DNA of 64,000 nt, taken from contig NZ_CP086106.1 of assembly GCF_016765655.2 (NCBI RefSeq), positions 4,515,001 to 4,579,000 of the forward strand, in the 5' to 3' direction. Made by a program: the position numbers and the translations under genes. The notes under the pieces are model-generated. The model was given only the letters and a program-made list of their open reading frames with translations. It was not told where the DNA came from and ran no database searches. The stretch is from Skermanella mucosa (lineage in GTDB: Bacteria > Pseudomonadota > Alphaproteobacteria > Azospirillales > Azospirillaceae). Below, piece by piece: positions 18,802 to 27,055 of the stretch (its first letter is position 1; every line of letters starts with the position of its first letter).

Positions 18802-19053
18802 ATGAAGCTGCTCTATTTCGCCTGGCTGCGGACCAAGACCGGGATCACCCAGGAAGAGGTGGCGCCGCCCGAGCATGTGCGCGACGTGGCGTCCCTGGTC
18901 GAGTGGCTGCGCACGCGAGGCCCCGGGTTCGCCGACGCCTTCGGCAACGCGGCGGTGGTCCGCGTGGCGGTCAATCAGGAATATGCCCGCCCCGACCATC
19001 CGCTCCGCGCGGGGGACGAGGTGGCGCTTTTCCCGCCCGTCACGGGGGGCTGA
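18802..19053 (+). CDS. moaD: molybdopterin synthase small subunit
   Basis: An 83-residue ubiquitin-like protein ending VALFPPVTGG. The C-terminal Gly-Gly is the site adenylated by MoeB and thiocarboxylated for sulfur transfer to precursor Z (cPMP). Length and the AGDEVALFPPV motif are typical. It lies 4 bases before moaE, consistent with stoichiometric production of the two subunits. Confidence 0.96.
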   Translation: MKLLYFAWLRTKTGITQEEVAPPEHVRDVASLVEWLRTRGPGFADAFGNAAVVRVAVNQEYARPDHPLRAGDEVALFPPVTGG

Positions 19054-19057
19054 GCGC

Positions 19058-19531
19058 ATGGCGATCCGCGTCCAGCGGGAGGACTTCGACATCGGCGCCG
19101 AGCTGGCGGCCCTCACCGATGGCAACCACGCCGTCGGCGGCGTCACCAGCTTCGTCGGCCTGGTGCGGGAGATGGGCGGCGGGCCGAGCGCCATGACGCT
19201 GGAGCACTATCCGGGCATGACCGAGCGCCAGCTGGCCGAAATCGAGGCCGAGGCGCGGCGGCGCTGGCCGCTCCAGGCGACCCTGATCATCCACCGCTAC
19301 GGCCGCCTGGAACCGGGCGACAGGATCGTGCTGGTCGCCACCGCCAGCGCCCACCGCGAGGCGGCCTTCGAGAGCTGCCATTTCCTGATCGACTGGCTGA
19401 AGACCCGTGCGCCCTTCTGGAAGCTGGAGGAGACCTCCGAGGGCAGCCGCTGGGTCGAGGCCAAGGAGGACGACGATGCCGCGGCGGCCCGGTGGGCACC
19501 TCGGCCGCCGACGGGGGATGTCTCGCCCTGA
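19058..19531 (+). CDS. moaE: molybdopterin synthase catalytic subunit
   Basis: A 157-residue large subunit of molybdopterin synthase, which converts cPMP to molybdopterin using sulfur from MoaD. Family motifs are visible: GGVTSFVGLVRE, LEHYPGMTERQL, IIHRYGRLEPGD, VATASAHREAAFESC, and the active-site lysines in LKTRAPFWKLEE. The tail after about residue 135 is an Asp/Ala/Pro-rich extension. Start ATG 19058 follows moaD directly. Confidence 0.97.
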   Translation: MAIRVQREDFDIGAELAALTDGNHAVGGVTSFVGLVREMGGGPSAMTLEHYPGMTERQLAEIEAEARRRWPLQATLIIHRYGRLEPGDRIVLVATASAHREAAFESCHFLIDWLKTRAPFWKLEETSEGSRWVEAKEDDDAAAARWAPRPPTGDVSP

Positions 19532-19745
19532 GACTTCGGCATACAATATTCAGCTGCCCCACAATTACATAAGATAGTATTCACTCCGCAACGTTAACCA
19601 AGTTCATTCATTAGAATGCACCGAACACTTCGTATGACTTGGTAATTTTGCCGCACCCGCGGCATTTTAATTAAGCGATAACCATTTCAATTGACTATCC
19701 ATCGCGACTAATCGGGAACTTACAACGAATCGAAAGGGATCCCCC

Positions 19746-20516
19746 ATGTTCCAGCGCGATGGTGCGGTCAACAAGAGCAGCTTTTTCAGCAAGGCCATCC
19801 AAACCGCCGCAGCCCTGGTCCTGAGCGCCGGGCTGTTCGCCGCTGGTACGGCCCAGGCGCAGATCCGGATCGTCACCGGCGTCTTTCCCCCCTTGACCGA
19901 TGATTCGGGAAGCGACAAGGGCTTCCTGTACGACGTCGTCGAGGAGATCAAGAAGCTGGTCAAGGTTTCGGCCCCGATCGAGATGATGCTCTGGACCGAC
20001 GCGTCGAAGATCGCCCAGAACGAATCCAACATCGTGATCTTCCCGCTGACCCGGACCCCGCAGCGCGAGAACAGCTTCCGCTGGATCACCAAGATGTTCG
20101 ACATGAAGCGATCGTTCACCACCCTGCCGGGTGCGGCTCCGATCAACACTCCGGAAGACGCCAAGAAGATCGCCTCGATCGGCGTGCTGGAGCGCAGCTC
20201 CTCCCAGACCTTCATGAAGGAATACGGGCTGACCAACACCGTCGAGTTCCCGTCCAACAAGGCCCTGGTCGAAGGGCTGGCCGCCGGCAAGGTCGCTTCG
20301 ATCTACGGCATCAACGCGATGACCGTCAGCGAGTGGCGCGGCATCGGCCGCAAGGACCAGTTGGTGTTCGGCACCCCGGTCGAGGTCACCGGTTCCTTCA
20401 TCGGCACGAGCCTGAAGGGCGACTTGGTCAAGATGGAAGAGTGGCAGTCGGCCTTCGAGGTGATCCAGCAGGACGGAACCTTCGACCGGCTGCTCGCCAA
20501 GTACGGCCTGAACTGA
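19746..20516 (+). CDS. periplasmic amino-acid-type solute-binding protein (SBP family 3)
   Basis: A 256-residue exported protein. A Sec signal peptide covers about residues 1-38 with a hydrophobic stretch (AAALVLSAGLFAAG) and a cleavage site after AQA. The mature part has the SBP_bac_3 pattern: IRIVTGVFPPLT, GFLYDVVEEI, IVIFPLTRTPQRENSFRW, and a C-terminal AFEVIQQDGTFDRLLAKYGLN. No permease or ATPase is adjacent, so it may serve a distant transporter or sense ligands. A Rho-independent terminator follows directly, so it is probably monocistronic. GAAAGGGA precedes the ATG. Confidence 0.9.
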   Translation: MFQRDGAVNKSSFFSKAIQTAAALVLSAGLFAAGTAQAQIRIVTGVFPPLTDDSGSDKGFLYDVVEEIKKLVKVSAPIEMMLWTDASKIAQNESNIVIFPLTRTPQRENSFRWITKMFDMKRSFTTLPGAAPINTPEDAKKIASIGVLERSSSQTFMKEYGLTNTVEFPSNKALVEGLAAGKVASIYGINAMTVSEWRGIGRKDQLVFGTPVEVTGSFIGTSLKGDLVKMEEWQSAFEVIQQDGTFDRLLAKYGLN

Positions 20517-20539
20517 CCACGCGCAACGACGATATCGAT

Positions 20540-20575
20540 CCGGTCCCCGCTCGCGCGGGGGCCGGTTTCGTTTTT
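20540..20575 (+). terminator. Rho-independent terminator of the solute-binding-protein gene
   Basis: A GC-rich hairpin with arms CCGGTCCCCGC and GCGGGGGCCGG around a short loop is followed by TTTCGTTTTT. It begins 24 bases after the stop codon. Confidence 0.88.
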
Positions 20576-20598
20576 AAAGCTGCACCGACGTAGTCTGC

Positions 20599-20625
20599 CG
20601 TAGGTCGGCCGAAGGCCGACCTACG
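20599..20625. repeat. REP-like palindromic element, copy 1
   Basis: A perfect inverted repeat with 12-base arms CGTAGGTCGGCC and GGCCGACCTACG around GAA. The right arm GGCCGACCTAC recurs exactly in the second palindrome at 35803-35829, which suggests a dispersed repetitive extragenic palindrome. Confidence 0.6.
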
Positions 20626-20709
20626 ATGCTCCGGACCGCCACACCATCAAGATCCCCGTGCCGGTTCCCTGGACCCTGCCGCCATGGGCAGCGCACATCG
20701 GGACCCCGT

Positions 20710-20979
20710 TCAGCAGAGACCGCCGTCTTGGTGGGTGTCCATGAAATGCCGGAGCACCAGCTTCAGGCGGGCGACGTGCCGCATGTCGCCACGGTCCTGC
20801 GCGTGCCTGATGTCATCGAGGATGATCCCCTTGATGCAGGTCTCGCCGTCGGGACGGTGCAGAAGATAGTTCCCCATTTCCAGGGCGATCATCTCCGGCA
20901 CGTGCTCATGCTCGGCGATGGCCAGGATCTCGTTTTCGGTCAGTTCACTGAGAGCGATGCAGTCCTCTATCGTGATCAT
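20710..20979 (-). CDS. small conserved hypothetical protein
   Basis: An 89-residue soluble, acidic protein, MITIEDCIALSELTENEIL onward, with predicted helices and no membrane segment or known enzyme motif. It looks like a small protein found in several alphaproteobacteria, but I cannot assign a function. The ATG at 20979 has a strong GGAGGAG ribosome-binding site. It lies 90 bases downstream of the universal stress protein gene in the same direction and may be read from the same promoter, which carries an FNR-type box. Confidence 0.75.
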   Translation of the reverse strand: MITIEDCIALSELTENEILAIAEHEHVPEMIALEMGNYLLHRPDGETCIKGIILDDIRHAQDRGDMRHVARLKLVLRHFMDTHQDGGLC

Positions 20980-21069
20980 GTCTTGGTACTCCTCCGGGAT
21001 GTCGCCCCTGTTGACCGGGGCTTTTGATTTAGTCGCGTCCGCCTCGCTGTTCCCGTCCGCCGGTCCCCC

Positions 21070-21933
21070 TCAGTGCGCCATCAGGACCGGCAATCCGGGA
21101 TGGGAGAGGATATGGCGGGTCACGCCGCCGAGGATCATTTCGCGGACCCGGCTGTGGCCGTAGCCGCCCATTACCAGCAGGTCGGCGCCCAGTTCGGTGA
21201 CGCGGCCGGCCAGGGCGCTGCCCACGGACTCCTTCGTTGGCCGGATCGTGTCGACGGTGGGCTGGATGCCGTGCCAGGCGAGATAATCCGCCAGGCGGGC
21301 CGCCTCGTCGGCCGAGGTGACGGCGGTGTCCGCAGTGACGATGAAGACGGATGCGGCACGGATCAGGAAGGGCATGGCCGCCGCCACCGCCCGAGCGCAT
21401 TCGGCCCCGCCGTTCCAGGCGATCGCGACCGTGCCGCCGATCTTGGCCGGCGGCCGTTCCGGGGCCAGCAGCAGCGGCCGGGCCGAACCGAGCAGCGTCG
21501 CTTCCAGCGTCACCGAAAGCCGGCTGTCGCCGACTCCCACGGCCTGCGGGAAGACGACCAGGTCGGCCAGCCTGACCTCGTGGGGGATCACGTCCTCCAT
21601 CACGCCGGTCACCGACCGTATCCGGCCCGACGCCATGCCCGGCCCGGGAGCGGACTGCACGAGGGCCGCCTGGGCGGCGGCGCGCGCCGCCTCGAAATGC
21701 TTGCGGGCGATCTCGGCGTCGGCGGCGAATTCCTGCTCCGCCGCCTTCATGATCTCTTCGATCATGGCACCCGACAAGCCGTCGCCCAGCATGGGGACCA
21801 TGTCGCGCGGATCGCCGCCGACATGCAGCGCCTCCACATGGGCATCGAATGTCTTGGCGACGGCGAAGCCCATCGCGAGGACCGAGCGGTCGCAATCGCG
21901 ACCGATCAACGGCACCAGGATTTTTCGGAGCAT
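21070..21933 (-). CDS. universal stress protein, tandem UspA domains
   Basis: A 287-residue protein with two UspA folds: one from MLRKILVPLIGRD to about residue 145, and one from about 150 to the end. The second has the ATP-binding signature G-x2-G-x9-G-S/T as GGYGHSRVREMILGGVTRHIL-like; the first lacks it, the usual asymmetry in tandem Usp proteins. The role is probably survival under energy or oxygen limitation. Upstream at 22004-22017 is an FNR/FixK-type site, which fits the known Anr/FNR control of Usp genes. GGGAGAGA precedes the ATG. Confidence 0.93.
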   Translation of the reverse strand: MLRKILVPLIGRDCDRSVLAMGFAVAKTFDAHVEALHVGGDPRDMVPMLGDGLSGAMIEEIMKAAEQEFAADAEIARKHFEAARAAAQAALVQSAPGPGMASGRIRSVTGVMEDVIPHEVRLADLVVFPQAVGVGDSRLSVTLEATLLGSARPLLLAPERPPAKIGGTVAIAWNGGAECARAVAAAMPFLIRAASVFIVTADTAVTSADEAARLADYLAWHGIQPTVDTIRPTKESVGSALAGRVTELGADLLVMGGYGHSRVREMILGGVTRHILSHPGLPVLMAH

Positions 21934-22003
21934 TCCAGTCTCTCCCTCGATCGGGGAACCCTTATGGTTAGCATCAGCCTAAGACCGTCGGCCACGCTCC
22001 ACA

Positions 22004-22017
22004 ATGATGCACATCAA
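22004..22017 (-). promoter_or_regulatory. FNR/FixK-type (Crp-Fnr family) binding site
   Basis: Read on the minus strand the site is TTGATGTGCATCAT, nine of ten matches to the anaerobox TTGAT-N4-ATCAA. Its centre is about 78 bases upstream of the universal stress protein start codon, which allows the classical -41.5 position with a 5' leader of about 36 bases. Confidence 0.6.
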
Positions 22018-22077
22018 TTCGAGCAGATAATCTTGCTGCCGGTGACTGTATGCGAACCGCCTTCAACTAAGGCGTAA

Positions 22078-23631
22078 TTACAAAGTAATTTTCTCTATAT
22101 TCGATATGATTGAAGCGGTATCGCCAACCGAAGGCACGCGCGACCAGCCGAGCGGTTCAATTTTATAAAGAAGCTGACGGCGCACCACATCCTCATCGGC
22201 GTCGGACGCGTCGCCGGTCCGCAACCGCACCCGGGCGATCAGGGTATCGGCGTCCGCCTCCAGCCAGACGCCCCGGAACGGCACGCCGGCGCTCCGCGCC
22301 ATCTCCTCCAGGTCGGCCCGCTCCTCCGGCCGGGCATTGACGGCATCGACCACGACGGCGTGCCCGGCCCGGACGATGCGGCCCGCGCGCTCCAGCAGCT
22401 CGGCATAGACCCGGCGGGTCATCTCCCCGGAATAGGCATCGGGCGGCAGCCGCTCGACCTCCTCCACGCCGAGGAGCCGCTTCCGCAGCACGTCGCTGCG
22501 CAGGATCACCGCTCCCGGTGCCGGACCGATGCGGGGCGCCAGGGCGCGCGCGACCGTCGTCTTGCCCGTTCCGGAGAGGCCGCCGAGCGCCACCATCACG
22601 GGTCCGGGAGGCCGGATCGCGGCCACGGCATGGTCCAGGTAGGCCGCGGCTTCCGCCCGGGCCGCCGCCGGATCGGGCTGCGCCGCGGCGCCGCTCGCCA
22701 GCACCTTGGCCCGGACGGCGGCGCGGGCGGACAGGAACAGCGGCAGCAGCGCCAGCCCATCGCAGTCGCCCGTCAGCTCCAGCATCCGGTTCAGCAGCGT
22801 GTTGGCGAGCGGACGGAGCCCGCGATGCTCCAGGTCCATCAGCAGGAATGCCAAGTCGTACAGCACGTCGATGACGGCGATGTCGTCGTTGAACTCGACG
22901 CAATCGAACAGCGTGGGCCGCCCGTCGACCAGGCAGATGTTCCGCAGGTGCAGGTCGCCGTGGCAGAACCGGACGAACCCGCCGTCGCGGCGGCGGTCCA
23001 GCAGCCCCCCGAACCGGTCGAGCGCGGCGGCCGAGGACTCGCCGAGGGTTCGGACCCGATCGGGCGGAAAGACGTCCGGCCGTTCCGCCAATTCCGCGAC
23101 GTTGTCCTCGACCACCCAGCGCATGGCGTCGGCCCCGCCGCGGTCGGTCACCACCTCGGCCCCGCCATGGAAGGACGCGATGGTCTCGGCGAGGTCGCGC
23201 ATCAGGCCGGCGTCGAGGGCGCCGCGATCGGCCATGCGGTCGAACAGGGTGTCCTGGTCCAGCCGCGACATCACCACGACCCAGTCGACCGGGACGCCGC
23301 CGGCATCCGAACGGGGCGTCCCGATCCCGCCCAGCGCCAGGGAACCGTCGGGCCGGCGCAGCACGGGGGCGGCCCCGAGATAGACCGCCGGCGCCGTGCG
23401 CCGGTTCAGCCGAACCTCCGCCTCGCAGGCGATGCGTCGGCGCTCGACCGTGCCGTAGTCCATGTAGGGGAAGCGCACCGCGCGCTTCAGCTTGTAGACG
23501 CGGTCGCCGGCCAGGAAGACGATGCTTCCGTGGGTATCGACGCGCTCGACCGCGGCGCCCCCGTGGGTGTCCGGGGCGGACAGGAAGGCAACGACGCCGG
23601 CCTGGTCCGAAGGATCGGGATGATCGGTCAT
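22078..23631 (-). CDS. aminoglycoside-phosphotransferase-like / P-loop kinase fusion protein
   Basis: A 517-residue protein with two parts. The N-terminal part (about 1-340) is an APH-like kinase fold: FCHGDLHLRNICL carries the catalytic HGDxHxxN and LFDCVEFND the metal-binding DxxE. The C-terminal part (about 345-517) is a P-loop kinase with Walker A GGLSGTGKTT and VVVDAVNARPEERADLEEMA, similar to zeta-toxin or gluconate-kinase-like AAA_33 domains. Such fusions are widespread in proteobacteria and uncharacterised; antibiotic phosphorylation is not implied. It is divergent from the PEP carboxylase-like gene with about 240 bases between. Confidence 0.85.
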   Translation of the reverse strand: MTDHPDPSDQAGVVAFLSAPDTHGGAAVERVDTHGSIVFLAGDRVYKLKRAVRFPYMDYGTVERRRIACEAEVRLNRRTAPAVYLGAAPVLRRPDGSLALGGIGTPRSDAGGVPVDWVVVMSRLDQDTLFDRMADRGALDAGLMRDLAETIASFHGGAEVVTDRGGADAMRWVVEDNVAELAERPDVFPPDRVRTLGESSAAALDRFGGLLDRRRDGGFVRFCHGDLHLRNICLVDGRPTLFDCVEFNDDIAVIDVLYDLAFLLMDLEHRGLRPLANTLLNRMLELTGDCDGLALLPLFLSARAAVRAKVLASGAAAQPDPAAARAEAAAYLDHAVAAIRPPGPVMVALGGLSGTGKTTVARALAPRIGPAPGAVILRSDVLRKRLLGVEEVERLPPDAYSGEMTRRVYAELLERAGRIVRAGHAVVVDAVNARPEERADLEEMARSAGVPFRGVWLEADADTLIARVRLRTGDASDADEDVVRRQLLYKIEPLGWSRVPSVGDTASIISNIEKITL

Positions 23632-23872
23632 GCTGCAGTCTAGCAGCCGCCTCGCCCACCATGGAAGGCGCAGGCGGAGGGAAGGCGCCCATCCTTGCCG
23701 CACCGCGGCGGACATTTCCATAAAACGCGACCCTAAATCGTTGACAGCCGAATCGGTCCGACGCATCGTTCCCGCACCGCGGCGCAGCACCTCCGGCGCG
23801 CCGTCCCGCCTGGACCAAAGCTTCCCCGGAAGCCCCGACCCCGGAAGCCTCGACAAGGGAGAGACCGACGCC

Positions 23873-26800
23873 ATGCCACGGCGCCCCCTCGCACCCGTTG
23901 CCGGCGCCGCCCCGGGCCGCAACCGCCCCACGAAAGCCCGCAAGATGCCCCAGGACGCCCCGGTCTCCGCCCCCGCCCCCATGCCGACCGCCCCCGGCCC
24001 GGCATCTGAACCCGCACGGCCCCCGATGGCGGACCTGCGCTGGCCGCTGCTGACCGGTGACGCCTGCTTCCCCGCGGGAAGCGCGCCGCCCGCCGATCTC
24101 GCCGCCCTGACGGCGGAACTGGGCGAAGCCTTGAGGCGGTTCTCCGCCGCGACCGACGACGATCCGTTCAGCAACCCGGTGCAGCGGGTGGCGCTGGAGC
24201 TGTGGCGCAGGATCGAGGACGGCTCGGTCTCCTACGCGACGCTGGAGCAGCTGATCCAGTACCTGTCCGCCGACGGCTTCATCGGCCGCGCCGCCCGCCT
24301 GTCGCGCTATGTCGGGGAGATGGACCCGGAGGCCAACGCCGCGTCCCTGGCCGCCCGGATCCGCGCGCTGGCCGTGCCGCCCGGCGCCGAGGCCCCCGTG
24401 CCGTTCGAGGCGTTCCGCGTCCAGGTGGAGCGCGAGCTGTTCGGCATCGTCATGACCGCGCACCCGACCTTCAACCTGTCGGGCGAGCTGATGGAGCTGC
24501 TGACCACCCTGGCGTCGGGCCGGGCCGGCGACGGCACGCCGCTGTCGGACTCGACCCGGGCCGAACTGGTCGAGCATATGGCCGGGCTGGTCCACCGCCC
24601 CGACGACGACCTGAGCCTGACCCGCGAGCACACCCTGTCGCTGATCGCGATCGGCAACGTCCAGGCGGCGCTGCGCCGGCTCTACGGGATCGTCTACGCC
24701 GTCGCGGAGGAGGTCTATCCCGAGCTCTGGACCGAACTGACGCCCAAGATGATCACGGTGGCGAGCTGGGTCGGCTACGACCTGGACGGGCGGTCGGACA
24801 TCAAGTGGACCGACACGCTGCGCAAGCGCCTGATCGTCCAGGCCGGCCAGCTCCGCCATTACCGGGAGGAGGTGCGCGCGGTGCGCGGCCTCGCGTCGGC
24901 CGGGGAGGAGATCCGCCACACCCTGGACCTGCTCGAATCGCGGCTGGCGCTGGCGATCAACGAGGTGACCGACGAGATCGGCGTGTTCGGCCAGGACCCC
25001 GGGGAAGCCGGCGCCCTGCCCCACATCCAGCGGATCGCCCAGCGCATGCATGACGGCATCTCGCTGCGGCTGATCGACAATTCCCAGGCGATCGGCCTGA
25101 TCGACCGGATCATCCGGCTGGCGACCTCGGGCGGCACCGACCGCGATCCGGCGATCCGCCGGCTGTGCACCCTGCGCGCGGAGCTGGCGAACTACGGCCT
25201 GGGCATGGCGCACACCCATGTCCGGATCAACGCGACCCAGTTGCACAACGCGATCCGCAAGACCGTCGGCATGGAGACGGCGCCCGACGACCCGCGCTAC
25301 CGCCAGTCCTACCTGGCGTCGCTGAACGACCTGCTGGACAAGGTCAGGCCGCAGACGATCAATTTCGGCTCGATCATGTCGGAGCGGACCTCCGCCAAGC
25401 GGCTGTTCATGATCGTGGCGCAGATGCTGAAATATGCCGACGCCACCACTCCCGTGCGGTTCCTGATCGCCGAGTGCGAGTCCGCCTTCACGCCGCTGAC
25501 GGCGCTCTACTACGCCCGCCTGTTCGGGGTCGCCGACAAGATCGACATCAGCCCGCTGTTCGAGACGGAGAAGGCGCTGGAACTGGGCAGCCGGGTGATC
25601 GACCAGCTGCTGGAGAACCCGCATTACCGGGCCTATGTCCAGGCGCGCGGGCGGCTCTGCATCCAGACCGGCTTCTCCGACGCGGGGCGCTACCTGGGGC
25701 AGACACCGGCCTCCGCCTCGATCGAGCGGCTCCGGCTGCGCATCGCGCGGCTGTTCCCCAAGCACGGCCTGACCGGCGTGCAGCTGGTGATCTTCGACAC
25801 CCATGGCGAGTCGATCGGCCGCGGCGCCCATCCCGCGGGCTTCGAGGAACGGCTGAGCTATACCGCCACGCCCTATTCGCTTGAATTCCTGGCCGACAGC
25901 AAGGTGGACTTCAAGCAGGAGGTCAGCTTTCAGGGCGGCGACGGCTTCCTCTATTTCGTGACGCCGGCCGGCGCCCTCGCGGTGGTCACCCGGATCCTGG
26001 AGCATATGTTCGGCGACCGGGGCGACGCCCGGGGGGACCCGTTCTACGAGGACCCGGACTACATCACCGAGTTCTTCACCACGGTGAAGGAGTTCCAGGT
26101 CTCGCTGGTGAAGAGCCCGGACTACGCGACGCTGCTCGGGGCCTTCGGCACCAACCTGCTGTTCCCGTCGGGCAGCCGGGCGATCAAGCGCCAGCACGAC
26201 AGCGCCGACGACAGCGAGCAGGCCTCGGTCAGCCAGATCCGGGCGATCCCGCACAACGCGATCCTCCAGCAGCTGGGCTTGCCGGCCAACACGATCAGCG
26301 GCGTCGGCGAGGCGATCGGCAAGGACCCGGAACGGTTCCGCCAGCTCTATGCCCGGTCCAGCCGGTTCCGCCAGCTGATCGGCATGGTCGAGTACGGCGC
26401 CGCGATCTCGTCGCCCGACGCGCTGCGGGCCTATGTGGACACGCTCGATCCCGGGCTGTGGCTGCTGCGCGCGGCCAAGACGCCGGACAAGGCGCGGGCG
26501 GAAGAGATGCGGCGTCTGGCGCGGTACCTGGAGGATACCCAGCTTCACGCCCGCCAGACCAAGGTGGGCCGCAGGCTGTTCGCCGACTATTGCCTGCTGC
26601 GCGACGGGCTGGCCCTGGTCGAGGGCGGCGGCTGCGGGGCGCTGGTGACCCCGGCCGCGCGCGAGCAGCTGGCCATCCTGCATGCGGTCCGGATCGCGCT
26701 GATCCACGAGATCTTCCTGCTGGCGACCCACATCCCGCAGTTCAGCAGCCAGCACAACACGACCCACGCCCGGCTGCTGATGCGGGTGCTCCACCTGGAT

Positions 26801-27016
26801 ATCCCGACCGCCGTCAGCCAGCTGGAACGCATCTTCCCCGCGACCACCGACGCCGCCGTGACCGGAGATTTCGGCGAGCGGGCGACCTATGCCAGCGACG
26901 AGAGCCAGAACTATCAGCGGGAGAACGAGGACATCTTCAAGCCGATGAACGGCCTGTACGAACTGATGCGCCGGGTCAGCGTCGGCGTCGTCCACCGCAT
27001 CGGCTTCTTCGGCTGA
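23873..27016 (+). CDS. divergent phosphoenolpyruvate carboxylase
   Basis: This 1047-residue protein belongs to an atypical branch of PEP carboxylase, which adds bicarbonate to PEP to give oxaloacetate. The active-site His is kept in MTAHPT (His197), the metal-ligand region ends DISPLFET, and GFSDAGR (600-606) corresponds to the usual GYSDSAKDAG. The phosphate loop normally written HGRGGxxGRGG reads HGESIGRG (644-651): it is two residues shorter and lacks the first Arg, while Arg650 fits the second. The first about 70 residues are Pro/Ala-rich and probably disordered. GGGAGA precedes the ATG at 23873; shorter versions from later ATGs are possible. Activity should be regarded as unproven. Confidence 0.75.
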   Translation: MPRRPLAPVAGAAPGRNRPTKARKMPQDAPVSAPAPMPTAPGPASEPARPPMADLRWPLLTGDACFPAGSAPPADLAALTAELGEALRRFSAATDDDPFSNPVQRVALELWRRIEDGSVSYATLEQLIQYLSADGFIGRAARLSRYVGEMDPEANAASLAARIRALAVPPGAEAPVPFEAFRVQVERELFGIVMTAHPTFNLSGELMELLTTLASGRAGDGTPLSDSTRAELVEHMAGLVHRPDDDLSLTREHTLSLIAIGNVQAALRRLYGIVYAVAEEVYPELWTELTPKMITVASWVGYDLDGRSDIKWTDTLRKRLIVQAGQLRHYREEVRAVRGLASAGEEIRHTLDLLESRLALAINEVTDEIGVFGQDPGEAGALPHIQRIAQRMHDGISLRLIDNSQAIGLIDRIIRLATSGGTDRDPAIRRLCTLRAELANYGLGMAHTHVRINATQLHNAIRKTVGMETAPDDPRYRQSYLASLNDLLDKVRPQTINFGSIMSERTSAKRLFMIVAQMLKYADATTPVRFLIAECESAFTPLTALYYARLFGVADKIDISPLFETEKALELGSRVIDQLLENPHYRAYVQARGRLCIQTGFSDAGRYLGQTPASASIERLRLRIARLFPKHGLTGVQLVIFDTHGESIGRGAHPAGFEERLSYTATPYSLEFLADSKVDFKQEVSFQGGDGFLYFVTPAGALAVVTRILEHMFGDRGDARGDPFYEDPDYITEFFTTVKEFQVSLVKSPDYATLLGAFGTNLLFPSGSRAIKRQHDSADDSEQASVSQIRAIPHNAILQQLGLPANTISGVGEAIGKDPERFRQLYARSSRFRQLIGMVEYGAAISSPDALRAYVDTLDPGLWLLRAAKTPDKARAEEMRRLARYLEDTQLHARQTKVGRRLFADYCLLRDGLALVEGGGCGALVTPAAREQLAILHAVRIALIHEIFLLATHIPQFSSQHNTTHARLLMRVLHLDIPTAVSQLERIFPATTDAAVTGDFGERATYASDESQNYQRENEDIFKPMNGLYELMRRVSVGVVHRIGFFG

Positions 27017-27055
27017 GGCGATCCGGCCGGCAACTTCGCAGGTCCGCCGGCGTTG

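Noticed and set aside
23741-23769. TTGACA with a 17-base spacer as promoter of the PEP carboxylase-like gene
   Set aside because: The -35 is perfect but the -10 (CATCGT) matches poorly, so I do not list it as a feature.
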